Part shown: in pieces, positions 53,312-64,000 of the stretch
Layout of the letters: every line of letters begins with the position of its first letter
How positions within the stretch are numbered: the first letter of the stretch is position 1
NCBI RefSeq assembly: GCF_001644605.1
Contig: NZ_CP011388.1
Coordinates: forward strand, 262,440-326,439
Direction of reading: 5' to 3'
DNA length: 64,000 nt
DNA from: Paenibacillus swuensis
GTDB taxonomy: Bacteria; Bacillota; Bacilli; Paenibacillales; DY6
The notes under the pieces: generated by a model
Seen by the model: only the letters and a program-made list of their open reading frames with translations
Databases searched by the model: none
What the model was told of the DNA's origin: nothing
Position numbers and translations under genes: made by a program

Positions 53312-53343
53312 AAAAACCGCTCCCCATGAATAGAAGAGCGGTT
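53312..53343 (-). terminator. Terminator of the beta-galactosidase/aldo-keto reductase operon
   Basis: Arms AACCGCTC and GAGCGGTT, followed by TTTTTA on the reverse strand, immediately after the aldo/keto reductase gene. Confidence 0.85.
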
Positions 53344-53361
53344 CTTGTTCCTGAAATTTGT

Positions 53362-54282
53362 TTATACGGTACCGAACACGATTTCGTTGGCTTTGCTCAG
53401 CACATTCTCATCTATCGGCTGTTCCAGCAATTCCACATTCTCCAGCAAATGCTTTACATTCTTCGTCCCGGCTAACACAGAAGAGATACCGTCCGTTTCA
53501 TACAGGAAGCGCAGCGCCAAGGCGGTCAAGAGTGATGCATCCCAATTCACTAGCTCATAAAGCTCTCGCAACCGTCCATGTTCCTCCGGATTCGCCTTCA
53601 CTACCGGATGCGATCTGGCCGTCAACCAACCGTATCCGAGCCCGCCGCGGATGAAGACACCGATGCCGGATTCTTTGGCGCGCTTGATATTGTCGGCATT
53701 CCCGGTGTTTAACAGATTATATTCCATCTGCATCACATCGAAGTCACCGCTCTCGATACAACGGGCTGCCAATTCACCGTCAATCGAGGCACCTAAGTAA
53801 CCGATCTTGCCTTCCTTTTGAGCATCTTTCATGGCTGCTACCGTTTCTCCATCATCCAGCACCTTCTTCGGGTCAGGTCCGAAATGGATCTGCATGATAT
53901 CGATATAGTCGGTCTTCAGCAGTTGCAGACTGCGGTCAATCGAAGCTTTCACGGCCGCATAGGAGAAATCGTAGTACGTATCCGGTTCCCGGTTATGTTC
54001 GCCGCATTTGGAAGCAAGGATATACTCATTCCTTCTGCCGTAGAGAAACGTACCGATCCGCTCTTCACTCTTGTGATAAGCGCTTGCTGTATCAATCAGG
54101 TTAATGCCTGAATCCAGCACCCGGTGAAGCACTGCGCCCGCCGTCTCTTCATCCGGTCTTTGAACGGATTCACCAGACCCGATTCCCCAGTCCCTTCCGA
54201 TTTCAAGCGCCCCGAAACCAAGAAAAGTCACTTCTTTACCGATTCTGTCGATGTAGCGCTTATCCAGTGCTTTTATACTCAT
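53362..54282 (-). CDS. Aldo/keto reductase
   Basis: A 306-residue (beta/alpha)8 enzyme. The catalytic tetrad is visible: Asp in INLIDTASAY, Tyr in AYHKSEERIG, Lys in ILASKCGEH and His in IMQIHFGPD. It ends in a NADPH-site pattern (GISSVLAGTKNVKHLLENVE). GGAGGG lies before the ATG, and the gene starts 21 bp after the beta-galactosidase stop. It probably reduces a sugar or aldehyde released by the enzymes of the same operon (inference). Confidence 0.9.
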   Translation of the reverse strand: MSIKALDKRYIDRIGKEVTFLGFGALEIGRDWGIGSGESVQRPDEETAGAVLHRVLDSGINLIDTASAYHKSEERIGTFLYGRRNEYILASKCGEHNREPDTYYDFSYAAVKASIDRSLQLLKTDYIDIMQIHFGPDPKKVLDDGETVAAMKDAQKEGKIGYLGASIDGELAARCIESGDFDVMQMEYNLLNTGNADNIKRAKESGIGVFIRGGLGYGWLTARSHPVVKANPEEHGRLRELYELVNWDASLLTALALRFLYETDGISSVLAGTKNVKHLLENVELLEQPIDENVLSKANEIVFGTV

Positions 54283-54303
54283 TTACAAATCCCTCCAATG
54301 TTC

Positions 54304-57381
<3,078 letters not shown>

Positions 57382-57396
57382 TTACTGTTTAATACG

Positions 57397-59526
57397 TTAA
57401 TTTGAAATCAACTCAATGATGAACCTGAACTTAGCGTCTTCCTCATACCACATTGGGAAATTGGTACCCCATTTGTTGTTATGAAGGCATACATGGAACC
57501 CATTTTGCAGCGGAGCAAAAGTATTGTCGAATTGAAACAATCTTCGATCTCCCGGCGAAATCAGCGGGGCATCAAGAGAGACCAGACGAACCCTGCCGTC
57601 TGCTCCATGGTAATTCATTCCCCCGTCATCGCATGCATGGAGATTTCGAGCTCCGTTCTTCACTACATGCAAGGGCGATACGTTTGCTCCCAGTTTGCTC
57701 AGGGTCCACAAATTCGGATTATCTGCCAGGAACGGGAAAGACAGCCACGAAGCTTCCGGAAGACGGTTGGCATCTTTATTGAACCAATTCAACGAGATTT
57801 CTATGCGCGGGTAATCCAAAGGGAAGCGATACTGCAGCTCCAGCGAGCGCGGCGCTCCGCAGTGTTCCGCGGCTTCAGGAGGCATCGTTACGCAGGCGAT
57901 AACAACGTCAGCCTCCGCTTCCTGGCGGTAGTAAAGCTGCGCCCCGAACGGGCAGAACTCTTGATGCCTCGGCTGAGGATTTGCCCATTCAAACCCAGGC
58001 TTGCCGAAATCCGCGTCCGCCCAGCCGTGAGTCCAGCTATGGTTCACGTTATAGTCGCGGTTCCATTGCTGGATATCTTCATGCGCATATGTTTCGTATA
58101 CATAGCTTCCCAAACCCGTCCGGCCCTCTCCGTCAGCCCAAACTTTTCCCGCCGCGTCTGACAGTCTCATCAGGGATCCGTCATCTCCAAAGGCAACTTC
58201 GAAAGTACCCAGCTTGTAGTTGTGCTTGGTTTGCAGCCTTTGGGTGCCGGCTGTGTTCTCCCGTTCCGGCCGAAGAACCAGCAAAGCATTCATGGCATCC
58301 GTCTTCAAATTCCCCGGCAAATGTCCCACTGCTTGAGAGATATACTCTCTTTGCTCTTTCCAGGAGTTCTCGAAAGCCGCGTAACTGCGCATAGCGGCAG
58401 CCTGCTTCCGTTCTTCGTCTGTCATCGCATCAGACTCATTCATGGAGAAGAACTTAAGATATGCATATCTATCGGGAATAAGCTTAGGATCAACCAAGTC
58501 CGCTTCCCTTGCCGCACGAAATTCTGTTTTTCCGTAGTTCGAGAAATCAGGGAGATACTTCTTCAGGTCCATGCCCCAGGTATGCTCCGCCACCATGAGT
58601 AATTCGCCGCTGAACTTCGCGTCCTCCTTGCTTCCCTCAACCCATTTCCCTTCACCGATCCAGTTGCTGCGAAGGCGTAACAGTTCCCGATAAGCAGCTA
58701 CTTTCCAAGGGTCTGTGCCCGCTCCGTGAATCCAGGTATCCCCAATCTCCTCCGTTACCACGGGCAGATTTTCCTTCAGTTCCAATAACTTCGCGGCAAA
58801 GGCATCCATGGTCGATGCTCGAACCTTCGCTCCCGGGAACTGTTCTTGCAGCTCACGGAACTGTTGCCGGATCTCATCAGGTCCAGGAGGACCATGGTTA
58901 TCACCGGTATGAGCGAAGACAAGCACATCCTTCAGACCTTCGATCTGCAGCACTTCCCCGTAATTCCCCGCATAATTCACAACGACCTCGGAACCGTCAG
59001 CCGCCCTCCACCGGAATACGGACGGTACGGAAGGAACCTTGGATGCAGGATTCACCCCAAGGTGAAGGTAGTGAATGCCCGCTTCGGCCAATAGCGGAAC
59101 CAGCCCGATTGTATGTCCTGGGACGTCGGTCATCTTACCCGCAATCGTCTTCCTGCCGAATCGGCGATCCAATCCTGCAGCAATGGATAATCCGTACCTG
59201 CATAGGGATTCGTCAAGCAACTCCGTATGTGTAGTAAACGGCAGCCCGTGCCAGGCAATATACCCTTTCCGGATTGCATCCTCCATGCGCTCCCGCTCCG
59301 CAGGACCCGCAGCGTTCAGATAGTGATTAATCAGCCAGGATCCTGTGGTCCATACGAACCCTGCGTCCTCCCCGGACAGCGCCAATTGTTCCGCCGTCTC
59401 TATCGCTTTCGGAATAAAGGAAGTAACGTATTGCTGAATCACGTTCTCCGCCAAGTCGGTAAATCCGATATCCAGATGTGTTTTGAAAACAACATGTACC
59501 GTTTCAATCCCGCTCTTTCCGTTCAT
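57397..59526 (-). CDS. DUF5054 (GH38-like) protein
   Basis: A 709-residue cytoplasmic protein. The N-terminal half has the GH38-type zinc motif HVVFKTHLDIGFTDLAENV and GFVWTTGSWLINHYL. The later segments DVPGHTIGLVPLLAEAGIHYLHLGVNPASKVP and AGNYGEVLQIEGLKDVLVFAHTGDNHGPP follow. This is the pattern of DUF5054 proteins, relatives of alpha-mannosidases. The catalytic nucleophile is not obvious. The 62 bp gap before it holds a hairpin. It is in an operon with lacZ and a sugar transporter, so it is likely an intracellular glycosidase on the same imported oligosaccharide. Confidence 0.8.
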   Translation of the reverse strand: MNGKSGIETVHVVFKTHLDIGFTDLAENVIQQYVTSFIPKAIETAEQLALSGEDAGFVWTTGSWLINHYLNAAGPAERERMEDAIRKGYIAWHGLPFTTHTELLDESLCRYGLSIAAGLDRRFGRKTIAGKMTDVPGHTIGLVPLLAEAGIHYLHLGVNPASKVPSVPSVFRWRAADGSEVVVNYAGNYGEVLQIEGLKDVLVFAHTGDNHGPPGPDEIRQQFRELQEQFPGAKVRASTMDAFAAKLLELKENLPVVTEEIGDTWIHGAGTDPWKVAAYRELLRLRSNWIGEGKWVEGSKEDAKFSGELLMVAEHTWGMDLKKYLPDFSNYGKTEFRAAREADLVDPKLIPDRYAYLKFFSMNESDAMTDEERKQAAAMRSYAAFENSWKEQREYISQAVGHLPGNLKTDAMNALLVLRPERENTAGTQRLQTKHNYKLGTFEVAFGDDGSLMRLSDAAGKVWADGEGRTGLGSYVYETYAHEDIQQWNRDYNVNHSWTHGWADADFGKPGFEWANPQPRHQEFCPFGAQLYYRQEAEADVVIACVTMPPEAAEHCGAPRSLELQYRFPLDYPRIEISLNWFNKDANRLPEASWLSFPFLADNPNLWTLSKLGANVSPLHVVKNGARNLHACDDGGMNYHGADGRVRLVSLDAPLISPGDRRLFQFDNTFAPLQNGFHVCLHNNKWGTNFPMWYEEDAKFRFIIELISN

Positions 59527-59551
59527 AGATGTTCCTCACTTCAAAGAACAA

Positions 59552-59574
59552 GCGGACGGGGTTTCCCCGCCCGC
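59552..59574 (-). terminator. Intra-operon hairpin after the binding-protein gene
   Basis: GCGGGCGGGG and CCCCGTCCGC pair around AAA on the reverse strand, followed by TTGTTCTTT. It probably lowers expression of the downstream enzymes relative to the binding protein. Confidence 0.65.
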
Positions 59575-59588
59575 ATTGTCTTCAAGAT

Positions 59589-61145
59589 TTATTTTTTGGA
59601 GGCAAGAAAAGCATCAATCTGTTTCTGTGCTTCCGCTAACACTTTATCAATCCCCGCTGCTTTATACTCTTTAATGATCTTTGGAATGGTAGTTTCCGGA
59701 TCCAGAGATCCTGCCACCATAGCACCGGTATATTTAATGTCGATATTGGACATCGCGGCTACTTCTGTCTTCACCGGCTCGGAATTGAACACGAATCCTA
59801 CCGTTGCCGTTGGTTTAGCTTGATCGTTAAATTCCTTGTATTTATCCCAGATATCAGCTGGTGTTCCTTTGCGAACAAGGTTGATAAAGTTGTTTCCCAC
59901 AAGCCAGGTGCGTTGCAAATCATATCCCGTAGTCTGTCCTGTTTGGCCTTCCGGATAATCTATAGTGCCGTCAGCCTGTTTCACATAATGCTCGCCTTCG
60001 ATACCGAAGTTCACAAGATTGCTCACAACAGGATCTGTATTCAGAAGTTCAAGGAACATCAGGGCGCGCTCAGGATTTTTGGAAGTGCTGGAAATGGCTT
60101 GCATAACCGTGATGGCATCGTTCGTATCGAAATGCGGTGAGATCAACGGCTGGTTCACAAAATCAAATTTGTTTTGAGCGCCTGATTTGGTCTGCATTTC
60201 CGCATAAGGTTTGCCGTAACCGAAATTCAATACGGATTTACCTGCGACTAAAGCAGCGTTGTTATCAAAACCCGCGATCGGCGCGTCTTTAAAGATGTAA
60301 CCTTTGTTCCACCAATCCCGAACCACTTTCGCGCTTTCCATATATTCCGGCGTTTCAAATATATTTACAACTTTACCTGTTGGATCGTCGAAACTGATCC
60401 ATAGAGCGCCGTTGTCACCCAGAATCGGGTAGTATCCGGTTCCGGCAAAACGCGCAGGGTTAAAGCCGATCGTGCCTGCTTGCGGATTCAATTTCTTAGC
60501 CGCTTCCAGGTATGGGGCGAAATCAGCCGGTTTCTTTGCGCTTGCAAGATCGAATCCGGTTTGCTCTACAATATCTTTTCTAACCGTCGCGTCAAAGGAA
60601 GCACCCAGTTCCTTCACTACAGGAACAGCATACAGCTTGCCGTTCATAAGAGCAGCGTCGTACAGTTTGTCGGAGAGAAGTTCTTTGAGCTTCGGCGCGT
60701 GCTTCGGAAGCAGTTCCGTAATATCAAGGAACGTCCCTTTAGCTACGTAGGTCTGGTAAGGTGTCGACCATCCTGTAACCGAAACGATGTCCATCTCTTC
60801 ACCTGAAGCAAAATTCAGATCAATTTTCGTTTTATAATTGGCGTAAGAGATCAATTTCAGGTGAATTTTGGCGTTAATTTTGTCGGCGAGATATTTGTTA
60901 AGTTCCTCTTCTACCGCTCCGACGTCCTTCTGCTCATCCGCTTCGATATACCAGTTCAAATCCACAGGCTCCAGCTTCGGTTCAGCCGTATTCTCCCCGG
61001 TTGCTTCTACATTGCTTCCGTTCTTGGCGTTTCCGGTATTGCCGGCTTCATTCTTGTTGCCGTTCCCGCTGCATCCCGACAGCATCATGCTAATCGCTAA
61101 TACGGTTACCGCGGTCAAGCCTAGCAGCTTTCTTTTCTTTCTCAT
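59589..61145 (-). CDS. Sugar ABC transporter substrate-binding lipoprotein
   Basis: A 518-residue lipoprotein with lipobox MLSGC, followed by an Asn/Gly/Lys/Glu linker. Family 1 (LplA-type) features are VEEELNKYLADKINAKIHLKLI, FASGEEMDIVSVTGWSTPYQTY and the segment KLKELLSDKLYDAALMNGKLYAVP. GGAGG lies before the ATG. It is expressed with the LplC/LplB pair encoded just upstream and captures the oligosaccharide later handled by the DUF5054 and LacZ-type enzymes. Confidence 0.92.
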   Translation of the reverse strand: MRKKRKLLGLTAVTVLAISMMLSGCSGNGNKNEAGNTGNAKNGSNVEATGENTAEPKLEPVDLNWYIEADEQKDVGAVEEELNKYLADKINAKIHLKLISYANYKTKIDLNFASGEEMDIVSVTGWSTPYQTYVAKGTFLDITELLPKHAPKLKELLSDKLYDAALMNGKLYAVPVVKELGASFDATVRKDIVEQTGFDLASAKKPADFAPYLEAAKKLNPQAGTIGFNPARFAGTGYYPILGDNGALWISFDDPTGKVVNIFETPEYMESAKVVRDWWNKGYIFKDAPIAGFDNNAALVAGKSVLNFGYGKPYAEMQTKSGAQNKFDFVNQPLISPHFDTNDAITVMQAISSTSKNPERALMFLELLNTDPVVSNLVNFGIEGEHYVKQADGTIDYPEGQTGQTTGYDLQRTWLVGNNFINLVRKGTPADIWDKYKEFNDQAKPTATVGFVFNSEPVKTEVAAMSNIDIKYTGAMVAGSLDPETTIPKIIKEYKAAGIDKVLAEAQKQIDAFLASKK

Positions 61146-61214
61146 ATTGTTGACCTCCGCCTTCTCTAATAAATTCTGTATGCTAACCGGTTGCCCGGGA
61201 CTAGCCGTTCATAG

Positions 61215-62144
61215 TTACTCTTTTACCGCGCCTACCGTCAAACCTTTCACGAAAAATCTTTGAAAGAACGGATAGGCGAACACAATCGGTCCGATGGTAA
61301 TCATGGCAAGCGCCATTCTGGCGGACTCGCTGGGCACCATCTGGGTAAGCTCATTCTTGTACTGAGCAAGATTCTGTGTAGAGTTCAGGAAATCCAACTT
61401 GGCTTGAACCTGGTACAGTAAATATTGCACCGGCATCAGACTTCTGTCATTTACAAAAATGAGGGCGTTATACCAATCATTCCAGTAGCCGATGGCGAGA
61501 AACAGACCAATGGTCGCCAGACCGGGTTTGGCCAGGTGAACCACAATGCTGAAGAAAATCCGGAACTCGCCGGCGCCGTCAATCTTGGCTGATTCCACAA
61601 GAGAATCCGGTATGTTGGAAGTAAAGAAGCTCTTCATCACGATGACGTAGAAGGCGTTTAACGCACTCGGTAAAATCAGAACCCAAATCGTATTATTCAG
61701 ATGCATAAGCTTGGTCCAAGTAATGTACCACGGAACCAGTCCCCCGTTAAACAGCATCGTAAAGAAGACAATAAAGGCGAATACATTGCGATACTTAAAG
61801 TCTCTTCGGGATAGCACGTAACCATAGAAAGCGGTAATTAAAGTCCCCAGCAGGGTCCCGACAACGGTTACAAATACGGTTACGCCGTAGGCTTGAAGAA
61901 TCGTCTGGTAATCGGCTAACACAAACTTATAGGCATAGGCGCTGAATTTTTCCGGAAACAGACTATAACCATTGACGGCTACTGTCTCTTCATCGGAAAA
62001 CGAAATGGACAGCACCAGTAGAATCGGGATAATACATGCTACCGAGAAGAGCATAAAGAAGGAATTCAGGATCCATCCGCTCATGCTCGGTTTGGATTTG
62101 GATAGATTTGCAGTTCGCTTTACTGCTGTATGTGTTGCGTTCAT
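61215..62144 (-). CDS. LplC-like carbohydrate ABC transporter permease
   Basis: A 309-residue permease with six membrane segments. The coupling loop is VESAKIDGAGEFRIFFSIVVHLA, and the ending is FFQRFFVKGLTVGAVKE. The start is 11 bp after the LplB-like stop, with AGGCGG upstream. It forms the channel with the next gene. Confidence 0.92.
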   Translation of the reverse strand: MNATHTAVKRTANLSKSKPSMSGWILNSFFMLFSVACIIPILLVLSISFSDEETVAVNGYSLFPEKFSAYAYKFVLADYQTILQAYGVTVFVTVVGTLLGTLITAFYGYVLSRRDFKYRNVFAFIVFFTMLFNGGLVPWYITWTKLMHLNNTIWVLILPSALNAFYVIVMKSFFTSNIPDSLVESAKIDGAGEFRIFFSIVVHLAKPGLATIGLFLAIGYWNDWYNALIFVNDRSLMPVQYLLYQVQAKLDFLNSTQNLAQYKNELTQMVPSESARMALAMITIGPIVFAYPFFQRFFVKGLTVGAVKE

Positions 62145-62155
62145 ATCGTCACCGC

Positions 62156-63112
62156 CTAAAATAATGCATTATCTTTACTGTAACGCTTTACGAGCATATT
62201 CGTGAACACAACAAGCACAAATCCAATGACGGCTTGATACAGCCCTGCCGCGGATGCCATGCCGATATCCCCCATTTTGATCAGCGAGTTATAAACAAAG
62301 GTATCCAGGGTTTGTGTAGTAGAATACAACGGTCCGTTATTTCGTGTAATTTGGAAGAAGAGACCGAAGTCTGAATAAAAGATTTTGCCGATAGCCAGTA
62401 AAGTAAGAGTCACCATCAAGGGCTTGAGGAAAGGGATCGTGATATAAATGATCTGCTTCCACCGGTTAGCACCGTCAATTTCGGCTGCTTCATAGTAGTC
62501 CCTGTTGATTCCCATAATCGCTGCCAAATACAATACCATACTGTACCCGACGTTCTTCCACAGGTTGACTATAATCAGAATTATCGGCCAACGCCCGGGC
62601 TCGGTGTACCAGTCTATATCAGCGAAGCCTAGTTGATTTAGAATCATGTTGGCATAACCCTGGGCAGGATTCAGAAAAGCGTATACCAGATAGGACACGA
62701 CAACCCAGGATAAGAAGAAGGGAAGAAACGTAACATTCTGGTAAAACTTCATCAACCTCCGGTTGCGGATCTCATTCAGGGCGATCGCAAGCCCCACGGA
62801 GAAGATCAGTCCCAGGGAGATAAATGCCAGATTATACAGTACCGTGTTCCGGGTAACTTCATAGGCAGCGGTGCCTTTTGTGAAGTATTCAAAATTTTTG
62901 AAGCCCACGTTCTCGCTGTTAATCAAATTTACAATGAAATTCCCCGCCGAATATTTGATGTTTTTGAAAGCTATAAACACCCCGACCATCGGAATGTAAT
63001 TGTTAATCAGCATGAGCAACAGCCCCGGCAGCAGCATCAGGAATAAAGCTTTGTTCTTGATCAGCTCTTTCAGGAAGCCGCTTAACGCTCCGGCTCTTCG
63101 TGTTTTCTGCAT
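62156..63112 (-). CDS. LplB-like carbohydrate ABC transporter permease
   Basis: A 318-residue permease. It begins with a basic tail and LFLMLLPGLLLMLINNYIPMVGVFIAFKNIKY, and has NVGFKNFEYF and the coupling loop YEAAEIDGANRWKQIIYITIPFL. GAGGAG and GGAG lie before the ATG. It is the first gene of the leftward operon to 53362, with a good promoter at 63144-63172. Confidence 0.92.
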   Translation of the reverse strand: MQKTRRAGALSGFLKELIKNKALFLMLLPGLLLMLINNYIPMVGVFIAFKNIKYSAGNFIVNLINSENVGFKNFEYFTKGTAAYEVTRNTVLYNLAFISLGLIFSVGLAIALNEIRNRRLMKFYQNVTFLPFFLSWVVVSYLVYAFLNPAQGYANMILNQLGFADIDWYTEPGRWPIILIIVNLWKNVGYSMVLYLAAIMGINRDYYEAAEIDGANRWKQIIYITIPFLKPLMVTLTLLAIGKIFYSDFGLFFQITRNNGPLYSTTQTLDTFVYNSLIKMGDIGMASAAGLYQAVIGFVLVVFTNMLVKRYSKDNALF

Positions 63113-63143
63113 GTCTCCTACTCCTCTCTCGTCTGTTAGCTTT

Positions 63144-63172
63144 ATTATAGACGGCGTGCCGGAGGACTTGAA
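63144..63172 (-). promoter_or_regulatory. Candidate promoter of the fourth sugar-uptake operon
   Basis: TATAAT (63144-63149) and TTCAAG (63167-63172), 17 bp apart on the reverse strand, lie 32 bp before the LplB-like start. Confidence 0.6.
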
Positions 63173-63228
63173 TAAAGGAACTATGGATGACGTTTGAAAA
63201 CTATGAATGTTTGTAATAAAAAATTAAA

Positions 63229-63256
63229 AGCACCGGGAGAAGGTGCTCCCGGTACT
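63229..63256 (-). terminator. Terminator after the edge binding-protein gene
   Basis: ACCGGGAG and CTCCCGGTGC pair with a short loop on the reverse strand, followed by TTTTAATTTTTT. It separates the upstream gene from the LplB operon. Confidence 0.85.
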
Positions 63257-63270
63257 TCTGCTAGGTTCAT

Positions 63271-64000
63271 TTACTTCGATTTATACATCGCATTTAATCT
63301 GTCCGCTTCTTTCCGCAGCTGCTCTTTCATGTCCGCGCTCCCTTCCAGAACAGACACATATGCATTCCATCGATAGGGATCGTTTACAAACTTCGGCTCC
63401 GATAAATCCAATTGATCCTTGTCCCCCGGCAGAAATTCGTACGCATGGAGGATGGTGGAGAAGCCTTGATTAACAATGCCTTTTCTAACCGGCAGCGTTC
63501 CCGCGGCCATATACAGTTTTCGTTGAAAGTCATGGGAGTAAATAAACTTCCAAAGGTCCGCAGCCTCTTGGTTGTGAGCAGAAAAAGCATTAACAGCGTA
63601 GGATGTTTCCGGCTGTACAGTTAACTTACCTTCCGATGAGAGGGCGGATTGCTCAACAGGAGGCATAGCAACTCCCCAACTAAACGTTTGTCTTGTTTTG
63701 CGGACAAGATAGGCGAGGTCGTCGCTGGAGATCATCATCATGCCAATATCACCATCGGAAAATTGAGTTAGAGCCGTATCTCTTTTTAACGCGCTAAAGC
63801 CCGGAAATAACGTCCCGTCCTCTTTCATTCTCTTAAACATCTGAAGCAGCGGCACATAGTCTTGAAGGTCGTAAGCATTCGTCGTTGGATTGAAAAGCTC
63901 TATTCCGCTAAGCACAGCTGGAATCTCCATCGCCTGACGGAAACCATGCCAGTCGTCACCTGCGGCAATCGCAAATCCGTACTGTCCGTCCCCAACCCCT
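63271..64000 (-). CDS. Extracellular solute-binding protein (family 1), C-terminal part (runs off the right edge)
   Basis: The reverse frame is open from the window edge (reading GVGDGQYGFAIAAGDDW...) to a stop at 63271, giving about 242 residues; the Met codon at 63930 is internal. It shows the C-terminal pattern of UgpB/MalE-like binding proteins: FSDGDIGMMMISSDDLAYLV, then PETSYAVNAFSAHNQEAADLWKFIYS, and VRKGIVNQGFSTIL. The signal peptide and lipobox lie outside. It is cut off from the next operon by a terminator, so it belongs to a further unit to the right. Confidence 0.85.
   Translation of the reverse strand, partial: GVGDGQYGFAIAAGDDWHGFRQAMEIPAVLSGIELFNPTTNAYDLQDYVPLLQMFKRMKEDGTLFPGFSALKRDTALTQFSDGDIGMMMISSDDLAYLVRKTRQTFSWGVAMPPVEQSALSSEGKLTVQPETSYAVNAFSAHNQEAADLWKFIYSHDFQRKLYMAAGTLPVRKGIVNQGFSTILHAYEFLPGDKDQLDLSEPKFVNDPYRWNAYVSVLEGSADMKEQLRKEADRLNAMYKSK

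Noticed and set aside
57481..58161. 226-codon forward frame within the DUF5054 gene
   Set aside because: No family pattern or ribosome site; the opposite strand carries a continuous conserved protein.

Overview
The window looks like chromosome from a Paenibacillus-type member of the Bacillota. The grounds are strong AGGAGG-type ribosome binding sites, several TTG starts, lipobox-type solute-binding proteins, repeated YesM/YesN two-component pairs, LplB/LplC-type sugar permeases without ATPase genes, and a secreted S-layer-homology protein. No rRNA, tRNA, insertion sequence, prophage or CRISPR array was recognised.

Region 1 (1-9.7 kb, visibly GC-richer): a truncated CodA-type amidohydrolase and a family 5 peptide-type binding lipoprotein point left. 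Divergent from them is a Dpp/Opp-type ABC transporter (two permeases, two ATPases). The ATPase genes are separated by a 365 bp repeat-bearing gap, and the first ATPase carries a duplicated 60 bp insert near its C-terminus. Then come a very short histidine kinase, an AraC-type response regulator and a sodium:solute-symporter-family membrane protein, tightly packed.

Region 2 (9.7-11.1 kb): a frameshifted small membrane protein, a PNPOx-like flavoprotein and a DoxX-like protein.

Region 3 (11.1-45.4 kb): three carbohydrate-uptake loci, each with a binding lipoprotein plus an LplB/LplC permease pair. The first carries an oligogalacturonate-lyase-like beta-propeller and a divergent YesM/YesN pair. 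A TetR/VOC/ketopantoate-reductase-like group follows. The second locus carries its own YesM/YesN pair and a 767-residue FAD oxidoreductase. The third begins with a PmoA-like (DUF6807) protein, a 2-hydroxyacid dehydrogenase and a heparinase II/III-like lyase. It ends with a 1412-residue secreted beta-helix/CBM9 protein and a membrane-bound AraC regulator. It has a candidate promoter overlapped by a cre-like site, and a second promoter/cre-like site inside.

Region 4 (45.5-53.3 kb): remnants of an amidase, a carbohydrate-binding module and a GNAT acetyltransferase. Beyond them are a methyltransferase, the S-layer-homology protein, a PfpI-like protein, small accessory genes, a candidate antisense-type small RNA and a stalk-domain protein.

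Region 5 (53.3-64 kb): a fourth uptake operon with two permeases, a binding protein, a GH38-like DUF5054 protein, a LacZ-type beta-galactosidase and an aldo/keto reductase, preceded by the C-terminal part of a further binding protein at the right edge. Overall the window is specialised for sensing, importing and breaking down plant or microbial polysaccharides. The ATPase for the four sugar permease pairs must be encoded elsewhere.
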